Below the pieces are notes generated by a model. The model saw only the letters and a program-made list of their open reading frames with translations, was not told the DNA's origin and ran no database searches. Position numbers and translations under genes: made by a program. Positions 19,125-28,070 of a stretch of 64,000 bases of DNA are shown in pieces. Within the stretch, counting starts at the first letter, position 1; every line of letters begins with the position of its first letter. This stretch comes from JAEULH01 sp963789785 (GTDB taxonomy: Bacteria > Pseudomonadota > Alphaproteobacteria > Rhodospirillales > Defluviicoccaceae). The stretch is taken from contig CAWBNC010000028.1 in the NCBI GenBank assembly GCA_963789785.1, positions 1-64,000 of the forward strand. The letters are read 5' to 3'.

Positions 19125-19223
19125 TTGCTGACGTCGATAACGGCGCTAGATAAAGGCAAAGCGACAGCCGGCGCAACAACGCACGCGCCACTACACGCAT
19201 CCCGGAACAGCGAGCACCACTTC

Positions 19224-20030
19224 ATGGCGCAAAGTACACCAGGTACCAGTACGCTGGCGCCCGACGAGATCGAACGTTTCGCCGCTCTGGCGGACACCTG
19301 GTGGAACGTCGAGGGTGAGTTCGGCCAGCTCCACAAGCTCAACCCGGTGCGCATCGCCTTCATCCGCGATCACGTCCTCGCCCACTTCCGTCGCGTCTCA
19401 CCCGATCGGTACGGCAACGTCGCGCCCCCCGGCGTGACCAGGCCGTTCACCGGGCTCGGGATGGTCGATCTCGGCTGCGGCGGCGGTCTGCTCACCGAGC
19501 CGATTGCCCGGCTCGGCGCCCGGGTGACCGGCCTCGATGCCGAGGCAAAGGCGATCGGCGTCGCCGCCGCCCACGCCGCCGCTCAGGGCCTCGCAATCGA
19601 CTACCGCTGCGCCCTGCCGGAAGCGCTGGCCGGCGAAGGCAAGTCCTTCGATGTCGTCCTCGCTATGGAGATCATCGAGCATGTCGCCGACATCGACGCT
19701 TTCGTCGCCGCCTGCGCCCGGTTGCTCGCGCCGGACGGGGCGATGGTTCTCTCGACGCTGAACCGGACCCTGAAGTCGCTGGCGCTGGCCAAGATCGGTG
19801 CCGAATACGTGCTGCGCTGGGTGCCGCCGGGAACGCACGACTGGCGCAAATTCGTCCGCCCGGACGAGCTGTCCCGGGCGCTCCGCCGCAACGGCCTGCG
19901 CGTTCGCGCCTGCCGGGGCATGACCTACAATCCGCTCGGCGATCGCTGGGCCCTGAGCGACGACCTGTCGGTCAACTACCTCGCCTTCATCACCCGTGGC
20001 CCGGCCCGCAACGCGAACCGCACGGCCTAG
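19224..20030 (+). CDS. ubiG: Ubiquinone biosynthesis O-methyltransferase UbiG
   Basis: Carries out both O-methylations in ubiquinone synthesis using SAM. About 268 residues. The start is ATG 19224 (MAQSTPGTSTLAPDEIERF), giving the family-standard N-terminus WWNVEGEFGQLHKLNPVR. SAM motif I is DLGCGGGLLTEPIARLGARV; the later region EIIEHVADIDAFV fits motif II. The C-terminal block GMTYNPLGDRWALSDDLSVNYL is diagnostic of UbiG. The TAG stop overlaps the first base of a hairpin-bearing dispersed repeat. Confidence 0.96.
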   Translation: MAQSTPGTSTLAPDEIERFAALADTWWNVEGEFGQLHKLNPVRIAFIRDHVLAHFRRVSPDRYGNVAPPGVTRPFTGLGMVDLGCGGGLLTEPIARLGARVTGLDAEAKAIGVAAAHAAAQGLAIDYRCALPEALAGEGKSFDVVLAMEIIEHVADIDAFVAACARLLAPDGAMVLSTLNRTLKSLALAKIGAEYVLRWVPPGTHDWRKFVRPDELSRALRRNGLRVRACRGMTYNPLGDRWALSDDLSVNYLAFITRGPARNANRTA

Positions 20031-20076
20031 ATCAACCTGCTTTCGGCTGGACTCGTCCGAAAGCAGAAAGTTGATC
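20030..20076 (+). terminator. Long stem-loop directly after ubiG
   Basis: Perfect 10-bp inverted repeat CTGCTTTCGG (20037-20046) and CCGAAAGCAG (20057-20066), with outer arms GATCAAC (20030-20036) and GTTGATC (20070-20076). It begins within the ubiG stop codon. There is no long T-tract, so it could be a non-canonical terminator, an mRNA-stabilising hairpin, or simply part of the dispersed repeat shared with 53083-53190. Confidence 0.55.
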
Positions 20077-20136
20077 GATTACAAAAACATCGAGCATCTC
20101 ATCTGCGCCCATGCGGGCGAGAGGCATGCTCTAATC
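20030..20136 (-). repeat. Dispersed intergenic repeat, copy 1 (inverted)
   Basis: Read on the minus strand this segment aligns with 53083-53190 on the plus strand: shared blocks include TAGAGCATG, CTCTCGC, GGCGCAGATGA, TTTTTGTAA, CGATCAAC and CTGCTTTCGGA in the same order and spacing. It lies between the convergent ends of ubiG and the DUF1178 gene. Confidence 0.75.
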
Positions 20137-20200
20137 ATTCCGGCGGCGCCACCACGGCAGAACCTGGCAGACGATCCCGTCGTCGCGAAGCGCCGCTGCG

Positions 20201-20654
20201 TCATCGGCGCTGGCCTCGCCATAGATCCCGCGCTGCAGAGGCCTCGCCGAAATGAATGCGGCGCGCTTCCTCGGCAAAGCGCGGGCCGACATCCTCACAG
20301 TTCGCTTCGATGCTGGCGCGCAGCCGGTTCAGCATCTGAGCCAGCCCTTCCGCATTGAGCGGCGGCCGCTCGGCCGGCCCCGATACCGGCCCCGGCACCG
20401 CGCCGCCGGCGATCCCGCCGGCCGACCCGCCGGCCGATCCAACATTCGTGCCCTCCGCCGCATCGCGGCTGTCCGGCCCGCTTGCAGTGGAACGCGCGAC
20501 CCGCGGCGCCATGGGCGCCTTGACGATGTCGGTGTTGCCGCACAGCGGGCAGACCAGTGCGCCGGCGTCGGCCTGTTCGTCGTACGAGGCGCCGGAGCGG
20601 AACCAAGCCTCGAACCTGTGCCCCGAACCGCAGGCGAGATCGAAGACAATCATG
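20201..20654 (-). CDS. DUF1178 family protein
   Basis: Small protein of about 151 residues with an N-terminal treble-clef-like metal site. The start MIVFDLACGSGHRFEAWFRS is the canonical family N-terminus; CPLCGNTDIVKAPMAPRV follows near residue 40, supplying Cys ligands. A Gly/Ala/Pro-rich spacer precedes the conserved C-terminal region GPRFAEEARRIHFGE. Function unknown. ATG at 20654 overlaps the nit stop (ATGA). Uncorrected, the sequence reads as one fused frame with nit, but a single extra base explains that. Confidence 0.85.
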
Positions 20655-21478
20655 ACTCCGCCGCCGCGAAGGCCCGATCGTGCTCCAGCGCCGGGATGCG
20701 CCGCCTGCGCGTCTGCGACCGCGTCGGGGTCGAGCTCGGCAGTAATGACACCGACGCTGTCGCCGGCATCGGCGAGGATCGCGCCCCAGGGATCGACGAT
20801 CAGCGAGTGGCCGAAGGTGCGCCGGCCCTCGGCGTGGACTCCGCACTGCGCCGGCGCCAGAACGTAGCAGCCCGTTTCGATCGCCCGGGCGCGGGCGAGA
20901 ACATGCCAGTGGGCGGCGCCGGTGGTTTGGGTAAAGGCCGCCGGAATGGCAATAAAATCAGCGCCGGCCTTGGCCAGAGACCGGTAAAGGTGGGCGAAGC
21001 GCAGGTCGTAGCAGACGCTCAGGCCCAGCCGACCCCACGGTGTTGCGGCTATCACCGCCCTGTCTCCCGGCGCGATGACGGCCGATTCCCGGTAGCTCTC
21101 GCCGTTGCCGAGGTCGACATCGAACAGGTGGATCTTGTCGTAGCGCGCAACGACGCGGCCCGACCCGTCGAGCAGCAGCGATCGGTTGACGATGCGGCCG
21201 TCCGCGCGACGGATCGTGAGCGAACCGATCAGGATCCAGGCGCCGAGCGCGGCGGCCGCGCCGGCGAAGGCCGCGAGCGCCGGGTGATCGGATTCGGCGA
21301 TCGCCTTCTCCCGCTGCCGAGCCTGATCCGACTCGATCATGGCGACGTTCTCGGGCAGCAGGACCAGCTCCGCCCCGCCGGCGCGCGCCTCTTGGATCAG
21401 CGGCAGGACGGCGTCGATATTGGCGCCGATCTCGCGTCCGGCGCTGGTCTGCACGCATGCGACACTACAGCGCGGCAT
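20651..21478 (-). CDS. Carbon-nitrogen hydrolase, Nit1/deaminated-glutathione amidase type (frameshift near its end)
   Basis: Nitrilase-superfamily amidase, probably repairing deaminated glutathione. The Glu-Lys-Cys triad is visible: Glu in LVLLPENVAMIES, Lys in YDKIHLFDVDLG, Cys in GLSVCYDLRFAHLYR. The gene ends out of frame: near 20705-20720 one extra base diverts the last ~18 residues into the DUF1178 frame. Dropping it gives ARRRIPALEHDRAFAAAES and a TGA overlapping the DUF1178 ATG. The order grxC-nit-DUF1178 is normal for alphaproteobacteria and links it to thiol metabolism. Confidence 0.9.
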
Positions 21479-21484
21479 GGCCGC

Positions 21485-21781
21485 TCAGGCCTGGCCCTGC
21501 AAAACGGCATCGAGGCGGCCGGAGCGTTGCAGGCTGGCGAGTTCGTCCGAGTCGCCGACGTGGCGTCCATCGACGAAGATCTGCGGCACCGTCCGCCGGC
21601 CGCCGGCACGCTCCTGCATTTTCCGCCGGGCGCCGGGCTCGGACGACACATCGTGCTCCTCGAAGTCCACGCTTTTCTGCTGCAGCAGGGCCTTGGCGCG
21701 CAGACAGTAGGGGCAGAACGGGGTCGTGTAGATCTCGATCCTGGCCAACGGTGCGACCTCCTCGAAAGCGACGGGCGCCAT
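21485..21781 (-). CDS. grxC: Glutaredoxin 3
   Basis: Small dithiol oxidoreductase of about 98 residues. The active site is CPYC in YTTPFCPYCLRAKALL. TVPQIFVDGRHVGDSDEL carries the cis-Pro (TVP) and the glutathione-binding GG-type region. The start is ATG 21781, which leaves a ~12-residue leader before IEIYTTPF; a shorter start just before ARIEIY would also fit the family. It lies just upstream of nit and DUF1178 on the same strand. Confidence 0.93.
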   Translation of the reverse strand: MAPVAFEEVAPLARIEIYTTPFCPYCLRAKALLQQKSVDFEEHDVSSEPGARRKMQERAGGRRTVPQIFVDGRHVGDSDELASLQRSGRLDAVLQGQA

Positions 21782-21875
21782 TGTACGACGGTCGAGATAT
21801 GGCCCAGCTGCGCCGGTAATGGAAGCGCGCCGGCGGTGCGAACATCCCCCGCCGCGGCCGGCAGCCCGGCTCCCT

Positions 21876-22676
21876 TCAGTCGGCGCGAACGGTGCGGGCA
21901 AGGGTGAGCAGATCCACCGCTGCCGCACCCGCGCCGAGCAGGGCCCGCGTGCAGGCCTCGGCGGTGGCGCTGGTCGTCTGAACATCATCGACGAGCAGCA
22001 CCCGTCGTCCGCCGAGGCCGTCGACCCGGGCCGGGTGAACGGCGATGGCGTTGCGGACGGCTTTGGCGCGCGCGGTCGGGCCGAGCCTGCCGAGAGAGGG
22101 CGTCCTACGCCGTCGCCACAACAGGTCCGGGACAGCCGCCACGCCGGAGAGCCGGCCGATCGCCAGAGCCAGAAGCGCCGACTGGTTGTACTTGCGCGCG
22201 AGCAGCCGGGTCCAATGCAGCGGCACCGGAGCGAGGACATCGGCATCGGCGAGAAGCTCCGCGCCCGCGCGGGCCATCCAGCCGGCGAACACCGGCGCCG
22301 CATCGGTGCGGTCCGCGCGCTTGAAGGCGAGGATCAGGCCCCGGCTCCCGTCATCGTAAACCACCGCTGCACGCGCGCGCTCGAACAGCCGCCGGTGGCC
22401 CAGGCATTCGCCACAGAGGCTGCCTTCGCCCACCGCGGTCGGGAACGGCAGGCCACAGGCCTCGCATAACGGCGGGGCGATGAAGCGGATCTTCGACCAG
22501 CACGACGAACAGAGCGCTACATCCCGGCCAAGCAGCTCGCGACAGCCGAGGCATTGCGGCGGCAGAAGCGAGTCGAGCAGGTGGCGGCCGAGCCGGCGAA
22601 GGAACGGCGCGGCCGGCCGGGAAGCGGACCGCTGCGGGCCGACGCGCTCTTTGCTCAAAGCCATGGCTTCGGCCAT
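21876..22676 (-). CDS. ComF-family phosphoribosyltransferase-like protein
   Basis: About 266 residues. An N-terminal double zinc ribbon has CLGCRE, CSSCW, CEACGLPF and CGECLG. The C-terminal type I phosphoribosyltransferase fold ends with the PRPP loop LLVDDVQTTSATAEACTRAL. ComF proteins act in DNA uptake and recombination in competent bacteria; in others the role is unclear. The gene is divergent from an NDUFAF5-like methyltransferase and followed by grxC, as in related alphaproteobacteria. Confidence 0.9.
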   Translation of the reverse strand: MAEAMALSKERVGPQRSASRPAAPFLRRLGRHLLDSLLPPQCLGCRELLGRDVALCSSCWSKIRFIAPPLCEACGLPFPTAVGEGSLCGECLGHRRLFERARAAVVYDDGSRGLILAFKRADRTDAAPVFAGWMARAGAELLADADVLAPVPLHWTRLLARKYNQSALLALAIGRLSGVAAVPDLLWRRRRTPSLGRLGPTARAKAVRNAIAVHPARVDGLGGRRVLLVDDVQTTSATAEACTRALLGAGAAAVDLLTLARTVRAD

Positions 22677-22740
22677 ATATCAGGAAGCCGGGGCGAAGGG
22701 AACTTTTTTCACCCCAAACGGGCCATAAGATGGGGAGCCC

Positions 22741-23685
22741 ATGCCGGATACCATGACCGTGTTCGACCGGCGTATCCTCCGGCACCGACGCGACCGGGCG
22801 GCGTCGACGCTGGCCGACCACGACTTTCTCTACCGGGAAGTCGCCGATCGTCTCGCCGATCGTCTCCAGGACGTCCGCCGCAGCTTTCCGCTGGCGCTGG
22901 ATCTCGGCTGCCACGCCGGCATCATCGCTGCGCTCATCGGCGCTCGCGGCGGTATCGAGACCCTGGTGAACTGCGATCTGGCGCCGCGCATGGCTGCGGT
23001 CGCGCCGCCGCCCGCGGTGGCCGGCGACGAAGAGGCGCTGCCTTTCGCCGATGCCGCGTTCGATCTGGTCCTGAGCGCGCTAAGTCTGCATTGGGTCAAC
23101 GACCTGCCCGGCGCGCTCGCCCAGGTCCGCCGGGCGCTGCGCCCGGACGGGCTGTTTCTCGCCGCCATGCTGGGCGGCCAGACGCTGAAGGAACTTCGCC
23201 AGGTTCTCGCCGACGCCGAGATTGCCGAGGAAGGCGGCCTCAGTCCGCGCGTTTCGCCCTTCGTCGACGTTCGCGACGCCGGCAACCTCTTGCAGCGCGC
23301 CGGCTTCGCCCTGCCCGTGGCCGACGCCGAGATCATCACCGTTTCATACACCGACCCGCTGCGCCTGATCGGCGATATCCGCGGCATGGGCGAGGCCAAC
23401 GCCGCCATCGAGCGACGCCGGCAGTTCACCCGGCGAACGACGCTGTTTGACGCCGTCGCCCGCTACCGCGATCTCTACGCCGACGATCAGGGACGGATCC
23501 CGGCGACCTTTCAGGTAATCTATCTCACCGCCTGGGCGCCGGACCCGTCGCAGCCGAAACCGCTGCGGCGCGGCAGCGCGAAGAGCTCGCTGGCGGCGGC
23601 GTTGGCCACGCCGGATGGACCGGGAACGGATGCAACCGGGAACGAGTTGGGGGAGGATCGCGATGGGCGAGGAGACGGCCGATGA
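22741..23685 (+). CDS. SAM-dependent methyltransferase-fold protein, NDUFAF5/BioC-like
   Basis: About 314 residues. The alphaproteobacterial homologues are close to mitochondrial NDUFAF5, an arginine hydroxylase for complex I assembly with a methyltransferase fold; BioC is more distant. The N-terminus FDRRILRHRRDRAA is family-typical. SAM motif I is LALDLGCHAGIIAALIG, with LPFADAAFDLVLSALSLHWVNDLPG after it, then LGGQTLKELRQVL and SPFVDVRDAGNLLQRAGF. The tail is long and acidic. Activity not inferable from sequence alone. Confidence 0.85.
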   Translation: MPDTMTVFDRRILRHRRDRAASTLADHDFLYREVADRLADRLQDVRRSFPLALDLGCHAGIIAALIGARGGIETLVNCDLAPRMAAVAPPPAVAGDEEALPFADAAFDLVLSALSLHWVNDLPGALAQVRRALRPDGLFLAAMLGGQTLKELRQVLADAEIAEEGGLSPRVSPFVDVRDAGNLLQRAGFALPVADAEIITVSYTDPLRLIGDIRGMGEANAAIERRRQFTRRTTLFDAVARYRDLYADDQGRIPATFQVIYLTAWAPDPSQPKPLRRGSAKSSLAAALATPDGPGTDATGNELGEDRDGRGDGR

Positions 23686-23920
23686 CCGGCGCATCGTCGA
23701 GACTGCGGCCCAGCTTCGAGCGATGAAGCAGGCGCTCGGCAACGGCTACTGGCAGGACGAAGAGGTTCGCGCCCTGCAGCAGACCCTGCGTCGGCTGATC
23801 GGGGAGTACGGCGCCTGGGGCGAGAGCCGGCTGCCGATGCACCAGCGGGCGCGAATGGCCGCGCGCCACGAGAGCGAAAACGCCGACCTGCTCTGGCCGG
23901 GCCGCGGCGCCGGCGGATGA
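23663..23920 (+). CDS. Conserved small hypothetical protein
   Basis: About 85 residues from ATG 23663 (MGEETADDRRIVETAAQLRAM), overlapping the 3' end of the methyltransferase gene by about 23 bases. It is predicted largely helical with a central ALGNGYWQDEEVRALQQTLRRLIGEYG and a C-terminal ESENADLLWPGRG. No membrane segment or known motif. The overlap suggests co-transcription with the NDUFAF5-like gene. Function not recognised. Confidence 0.6.
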   Translation: MGEETADDRRIVETAAQLRAMKQALGNGYWQDEEVRALQQTLRRLIGEYGAWGESRLPMHQRARMAARHESENADLLWPGRGAGG

Positions 23921-23950
23921 GGCCCGTCCTCCCGCTCTTTGCGCCCATCT

Positions 23951-23989
23951 CCCTCACCTTTCCGCTGTTGCGGAGGATCGAGGTGAGGG
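23951..23989 (+). promoter_or_regulatory. Stem-loop just upstream of sfsA
   Basis: CCCTCACC (23951-23958) pairs with GGTGAGGG (23982-23989); an inner TCCG/CGGA pair tightens the loop. It ends 13 bases before the sfsA ATG (24003) and its 3' arm contains the purine-rich ribosome-binding region, so it could either terminate upstream transcription or mask sfsA initiation. Confidence 0.5.
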
Positions 23990-24002
23990 GCCTTCCGGTC
24001 AG

Positions 24003-24782
24003 ATGAGGTTCGTCTCGCCCCTCATCCGCGCCACGTTGGTGCGCCGCTACAAGCGGTTCCTTGCCGATGTCGTTCTCGAAGGCGGGGAGGTCGTGACCGC
24101 GCATTGCCCCAATCCCGGTTCGATGCTGTCGGTCGATGAGACCGGCGCAGAAGTCTGGCTGTCGCCGGCTACGGCTGCGCAGCGCAAGCTGCCGTACACC
24201 TGGGAGCTGATCCGCCTCGGTGATGAACTGGTCGGCATCAACACCGGCCGACCCAACGCACTGGCCGCCGAGGCCATTGCCGCGGGCGCCATCCCAGAAC
24301 TGGCCGGATACGGCACGATCCGTCGCGAGGTGCGCTACGGCTGCAACTCCCGGATCGACCTCTTGCTCGAAGCGCCCGGCCGCCCCAAGTGCTTGGTCGA
24401 GGTGAAGAACGTAACCATGAGCCGCCAGCCATCGCGCCGTATCGTCGAGTTTCCCGATTGCGTGACCGCACGGGGAACGAAGCATCTCAATGAACTCGCC
24501 AATGCCGCCGCCGCGGGCCAGCGCGCCGTCATGCTGTATCTCGCCCAGCGCGGCGACGCCGATACCTTCGTCATCGCCGATGACCTGGATCCGGGCTACG
24601 CCGCGGCCTTTGAGCGCGCTCTCGATGCCGGCGTCGAGGCGCTGTCCTACCGCTGCGCGGTCGGCATCGACGAGATCCGCCTCCACCGGCCGATGACCTT
24701 CATCGGTCGATCATCGGGCATCGGCCGATCTTCGGGCCTCGACTCCGGCGGCGTTCCGATGGCACGGTGCGGCCATGAATGA
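24003..24782 (+). CDS. sfsA: SfsA family protein (sugar fermentation stimulation/nuclease-like)
   Basis: About 259 residues. Visible blocks: LVRRYKRFLADVVLEGG, AHCPNPGSM, the restriction-nuclease-like core RIDLLLEAPGRPKCLVEVKNVT, and FPDCVTARGTKHLNEL. The E-V-K motif and preceding Asp resemble PD-(D/E)XK nucleases. SfsA was named for a maltose effect in E. coli; nuclease activity is a family proposal. The tail carries a short direct repeat (GRSSGIGRSSGL). The gene overlaps map by 8 bases, so sfsA-map-radC form one unit. Confidence 0.93.
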   Translation: MRFVSPLIRATLVRRYKRFLADVVLEGGEVVTAHCPNPGSMLSVDETGAEVWLSPATAAQRKLPYTWELIRLGDELVGINTGRPNALAAEAIAAGAIPELAGYGTIRREVRYGCNSRIDLLLEAPGRPKCLVEVKNVTMSRQPSRRIVEFPDCVTARGTKHLNELANAAAAGQRAVMLYLAQRGDADTFVIADDLDPGYAAAFERALDAGVEALSYRCAVGIDEIRLHRPMTFIGRSSGIGRSSGLDSGGVPMARCGHE

Positions 24783-25596
24783 TGTCAGCGTCGCGCCCGC
24801 CCGCGCCACCCGGGCCATCAAGGTCCATTGCGAGGAGCACTTCGAGGCCATGCGCCGGGCCGGTTCGCTCGCCGCCGCCACCCTCGACTTCATCACCCCA
24901 CACGTGCGACCCGGCGTATCGACCGACGAGCTCGATAGCCTGTGCGACACCTTTGTCCGCGATCACGGCGGCATCTCGGCGCCGCTGAACTATCGCGGCT
25001 TCCCGAAGTCGATCTGCACCTCGATCAATCATGTCGTTTGTCATGGCATTCCCGACGCCGGCAAGCGCCTGAAGGAAGGCGACATCGTCAATATCGACGT
25101 GACCCCCATCGTCGACGGCTGGCACGGCAACTCGAGCCGGATGTACCCCGTCGGGGCTATCGGGGTGAAGGCGCAGCGGCTGATCGACGTGACCTTCGAG
25201 GCGATGTGGAAGGGGATCGAGGCGGTCCGCCCGGGCGCGACCGTGGGCGATATCGGCCATGCGATCCAGTCCTTTGTCGAGCCGCAACGGTTCTCGGTGG
25301 TGCGCGACTTCTGCGGTCACGGCCTCGGCCGGGTGTTCCACGACGCGCCCAACGTCCCCCACTACGGCGAGCCGGGGACGGGTCCGGAGCTGCGCGAGGG
25401 AATGTTCTTTACCATCGAGCCGATGATCAACGCCGGCCGCTGGGAGGTGAAGATCCTCAAGGACGGCTGGACGGCGGTCACCAAGGACCGTTCGCTTTCG
25501 GCGCAGTTCGAGCACTCGATCGGGGTGACCGCCGACGGCTACGAGGTCTTCACCCGTTCGCCCGCCGGCCTGGACCGGCCGCCCTACGCGGCTTGA
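24775..25596 (+). CDS. map: Methionine aminopeptidase type I
   Basis: Removes initiator methionine from new proteins. About 273 residues. The two-metal site is built from Asp in VNIDVTPIVDG (second Asp a few residues on in the insert), His in CGHGLGRVFHDAPNVPHYG, Glu in FFTIEPMINAG and Glu in SAQFEHSIGVT. The substrate-side histidine is in YRGFPKSICTSINHVVCHGIP. The TGA stop overlaps the radC ATG (TGATG at 25594-25598). Confidence 0.97.
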   Translation: MNDVSVAPARATRAIKVHCEEHFEAMRRAGSLAAATLDFITPHVRPGVSTDELDSLCDTFVRDHGGISAPLNYRGFPKSICTSINHVVCHGIPDAGKRLKEGDIVNIDVTPIVDGWHGNSSRMYPVGAIGVKAQRLIDVTFEAMWKGIEAVRPGATVGDIGHAIQSFVEPQRFSVVRDFCGHGLGRVFHDAPNVPHYGEPGTGPELREGMFFTIEPMINAGRWEVKILKDGWTAVTKDRSLSAQFEHSIGVTADGYEVFTRSPAGLDRPPYAA

Positions 25597-26348
25597 TGCC
25601 GGAAAAGCCGCTACTGCCGGACAAGCCGGCGCCGCGTCCCCATCACGCCAATCATCGCCAGCGGCTGCGCGAGCGCTTTCTTCAGGGCGACAGCGAGGGA
25701 TTGGCCGACTACGAGCTTATCGAGCTCCTGCTGTTCTACTCGATCGACCGCATCGACGTGAAGCCGCTGGCCAAGCAGCTTCTCGCCGACTTCCGCAGCT
25801 TCGGCGCGGTGCTGGCCGCCGATCCTGCCCGGCTGGAGGCCTACCCCCGGGTCAACGAGCGGACCACCGCGCTGTTCAAGGCAGTGCGCGAAGCCTCGCG
25901 CCGGGTGGTCCGCTGCGAGATCGTCGATCGGCCGGTGATGTCTTCGTGGAGCCGGGTCGTCGAATACTGCCGCGCCTGCCTCGTCGATGCGCCGACGGAG
26001 CAGTTCCGCCTGCTTTTTCTCAATCGCAAGAACGAGCTGATCGCCGACGAGGTCCAGGGCCGCGGCACCGTCGACCATACGCCGGTGTACCCCCGCGAGG
26101 TGGTCAAGCGGGCGCTGGAGCTGGGCGCGACGGCGCTGATCATGGTCCACAACCATCCCTCCGGCGACCCGACGCCGTCGCGCGCCGACGTCGAGATGAC
26201 CATCGAGATCCGCGACGCCGCCGACAAGCTCGGCATCGCGCTCTACGACCACATCATCGTCGCGAAAAGCGGCGCCACCTCGCTGAAGGCGCAGGGGCTT
26301 CTTTCTGCGTCCGGTGGTACCGAATGTGATGGTGACGGCATGCGATGA
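25596..26348 (+). CDS. radC: RadC/MPN-domain protein
   Basis: About 250 residues. An N-terminal helix-hairpin-helix region (LADYELIELLLFYSI ... RLEAYPRVNERT) is followed by the MPN/JAMM domain with FLNRKNELIADE and the metal motif HNHPSGDPTPSRAD. RadC proteins are named for a repair phenotype that proved indirect; the JAMM metal site suggests a peptidase-like fold with unproven activity. It follows map by overlap. Confidence 0.93.
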   Translation: MPEKPLLPDKPAPRPHHANHRQRLRERFLQGDSEGLADYELIELLLFYSIDRIDVKPLAKQLLADFRSFGAVLAADPARLEAYPRVNERTTALFKAVREASRRVVRCEIVDRPVMSSWSRVVEYCRACLVDAPTEQFRLLFLNRKNELIADEVQGRGTVDHTPVYPREVVKRALELGATALIMVHNHPSGDPTPSRADVEMTIEIRDAADKLGIALYDHIIVAKSGATSLKAQGLLSASGGTECDGDGMR

Positions 26349-26393
26349 GTGGTGTAGAACATAGAGCGAACATCTTTCTTGAGAAGGTGCGCC

Positions 26394-27000
26394 ATGTCCG
26401 ACTTTCCTCGCTCCATCTTGGTGTTTCAGAGTCAGTTAACCGATGAGGCCGCGTGCGCGGCGTGGCTGACGGCTTCGCGCTGGCACGACGGCTTTTGCTG
26501 TCCCAGTTGCGGTCACGGCAAAGGCTGGGAGCTGGCGACCAGGGCTTTCACCTGGGAGTGCGTCGGCTGCGGCAAGCAGACGTCGGTCACGGCGGGGATC
26601 GTGAAGCACGGCTCGAAGCTGCCGCTGAGCGTGTGGTTTTGGGCGGCCTATCTGATGGCCACCCACTCGAACGGCATCTCAGCGCGGCAGATGTGGCGGC
26701 AGTTGGGCCTGGGGTCTTACAAGAGCGCCTGGCTCTTGTGCGACAAGCTGCGCAGGGCGATGGTCGATCCCACCCGCGCCCTGCTGTCCGGTGTGGTCGA
26801 GATGGACGAAAGGCAGGTGTCCCGCCGCATCAAGAGATGACCAGATGGCGGGCGGACAAGGGCGAACACGGGACGGCAAGATGCAGGTCGTCGTAGCCGT
26901 GGAGATCATTGAAGAGGCTCCCGGACGCTTGCGCCTTGGGGCGATCGAGGACGCCTCGTCGGTCAGCCTTCACCCGTTCGTCAAGGACAATGCTGTAAGG
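26394..27000 (+). pseudogene. IS1595-family transposase remnant
   Basis: The start at ATG 26394 (MSDFPRSILVFQSQL) is typical of the family. An N-terminal zinc ribbon has CPSCGHGKGWEL and CVGCGKQT. The first catalytic Asp lies in GVVEMDE. The frame breaks near 26833 (one extra base), continues in another frame as AGGQGRTRDGKMQVVVAVEI and HPFVKDN, then stops matching near 26990. The remaining DDE residues and the C-terminal third are absent, so it is a dead 5' fragment. It lies just after radC. Short sequence at 26349-26393 may hold its left end. Confidence 0.85.
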
Positions 27001-27088
27001 GGGCCAAGCGCGGCGGGTCCCGGCCTCCGTTCACCATCGTCACCCGCAGACTTGGGACGCGGGGTTCGTGGTTGACAGGCGAAGCAAG

Positions 27089-27235
27089 TGGATTGCTTCG
27101 ACGGCTGCGCCGCCTCGCAATGACGACTTACAATGAATTATGAGCAACTTATCGTCATCGCGAGCCGCGCAGCGGCGTGGCGATCCAGCAAAGAAGTTCT
27201 GGATTGCCGCGGCGGCTACGCCGCCTCGCAATGAC
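27089..27235. repeat. Cluster of three REP-like palindromic repeats
   Basis: Three related units at 27089-27125, 27153-27187 (inverted) and 27199-27235. Each starts TGGATTGC or similar, holds a GC-rich imperfect palindrome built on GCGCCGCC/GGCGGC, and ends CCTCGCAATGACG-like. The same family occurs at 41491-41529 and 46183-46286. The alternating orientation resembles BIME clusters. Confidence 0.8.
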
Positions 27236-27289
27236 AAACCCGGCTGAGACGGCGCCGCCGAGCCTGCTCTGGGCACGGCTCCGCCGTCC

Positions 27290-27766
27290 TCAGGCGGCCA
27301 GCTTGGCGAAGGCTTCGATGACCTCGGGAGGCGCTTGCACGAGCTCAATCAGGACGCCCTCGCCGCTAACGGGTTGCTCTTCGTTGCCCTTCGGGTGGAG
27401 AAAGGTGATATCGAAGCCCGCCGCCCCTTTGCGGATACCGCCGGGGGCGAAGCGCACGCCGTTGGCGGTAAGCCACTCCACCGCGGCAGGAAGGTCGTCT
27501 ATCCAGAGGCCAATGTGGTTAAGGGGCGTCGTGTGGACCGCGGGCTTCTTCTCGGGATCCACAGGCTGCATCAGATCGACTTCAACTTTCAGAGGGCCGG
27601 AGCCGATCGCCGCGATATCCTCATCGACGTTCTCGCGCTCGCTCTTGAAATTGCCGGTAATGGTCAGTCCAAGAGAGTCAACCCACAACTTCTTCATCTT
27701 TTCTTTGTCTGGGCCCCCGATAGCGACCTGCTGGATGCCGAGGACTTTGAAGGGTCTGTCGCCCAT
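27290..27766 (-). CDS. VOC-superfamily (glyoxalase/dioxygenase-like) protein
   Basis: About 158 residues with two beta-alpha-beta-beta-beta modules: the first opens FKVLGIQQVAIGGPDKEKM, the second TPLNHIGLWIDDLPAAVEWL. A C-terminal Glu in VLIELVQAP and His in LNHIG are candidate metal ligands. Members include glyoxalase I, dioxygenases and resistance proteins; the reaction cannot be assigned. A strong Shine-Dalgarno (GGGAG) precedes ATG 27766. It stands alone between REP-like repeats and the hydrogenase operon. Confidence 0.85.
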   Translation of the reverse strand: MGDRPFKVLGIQQVAIGGPDKEKMKKLWVDSLGLTITGNFKSERENVDEDIAAIGSGPLKVEVDLMQPVDPEKKPAVHTTPLNHIGLWIDDLPAAVEWLTANGVRFAPGGIRKGAAGFDITFLHPKGNEEQPVSGEGVLIELVQAPPEVIEAFAKLAA

Positions 27767-28070
27767 GTAATTCTCCCTTTAGCGAGCTGTCCAAGCTATG
27801 AAAGCGCCAGAGTATGCCAGCGGCTACCGACGTTGTGAAGACGATTGAGTACAGGTCGCATGGGGCAGACGCCGGAGCCGGAGCGTGTCGATGTCGGGTC
27901 GAACCGCCGCTCCTGGTTTTTGGTTCCGAAGGCCTGCGATTGTCAGTCACCGAGTTGACTGGAAGGGTAGACCGGCGCGGATGCCGCGTTCATGCTCGCG
28001 CGATCTCCGTGCCCACGTTGCCGCTTTGAACGAGCAGGTTGCGAAGAAGCTGTGTTATCGCGCAAGCGCA
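27767..28070. other. Gene-free stretch between VOC gene and hybD
   Basis: About 300 bases downstream of the hydrogenase operon and upstream of the VOC gene. No open frame with a recognisable product and no clear terminator hairpin. It should hold the VOC promoter on the minus strand. Confidence 0.4.
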
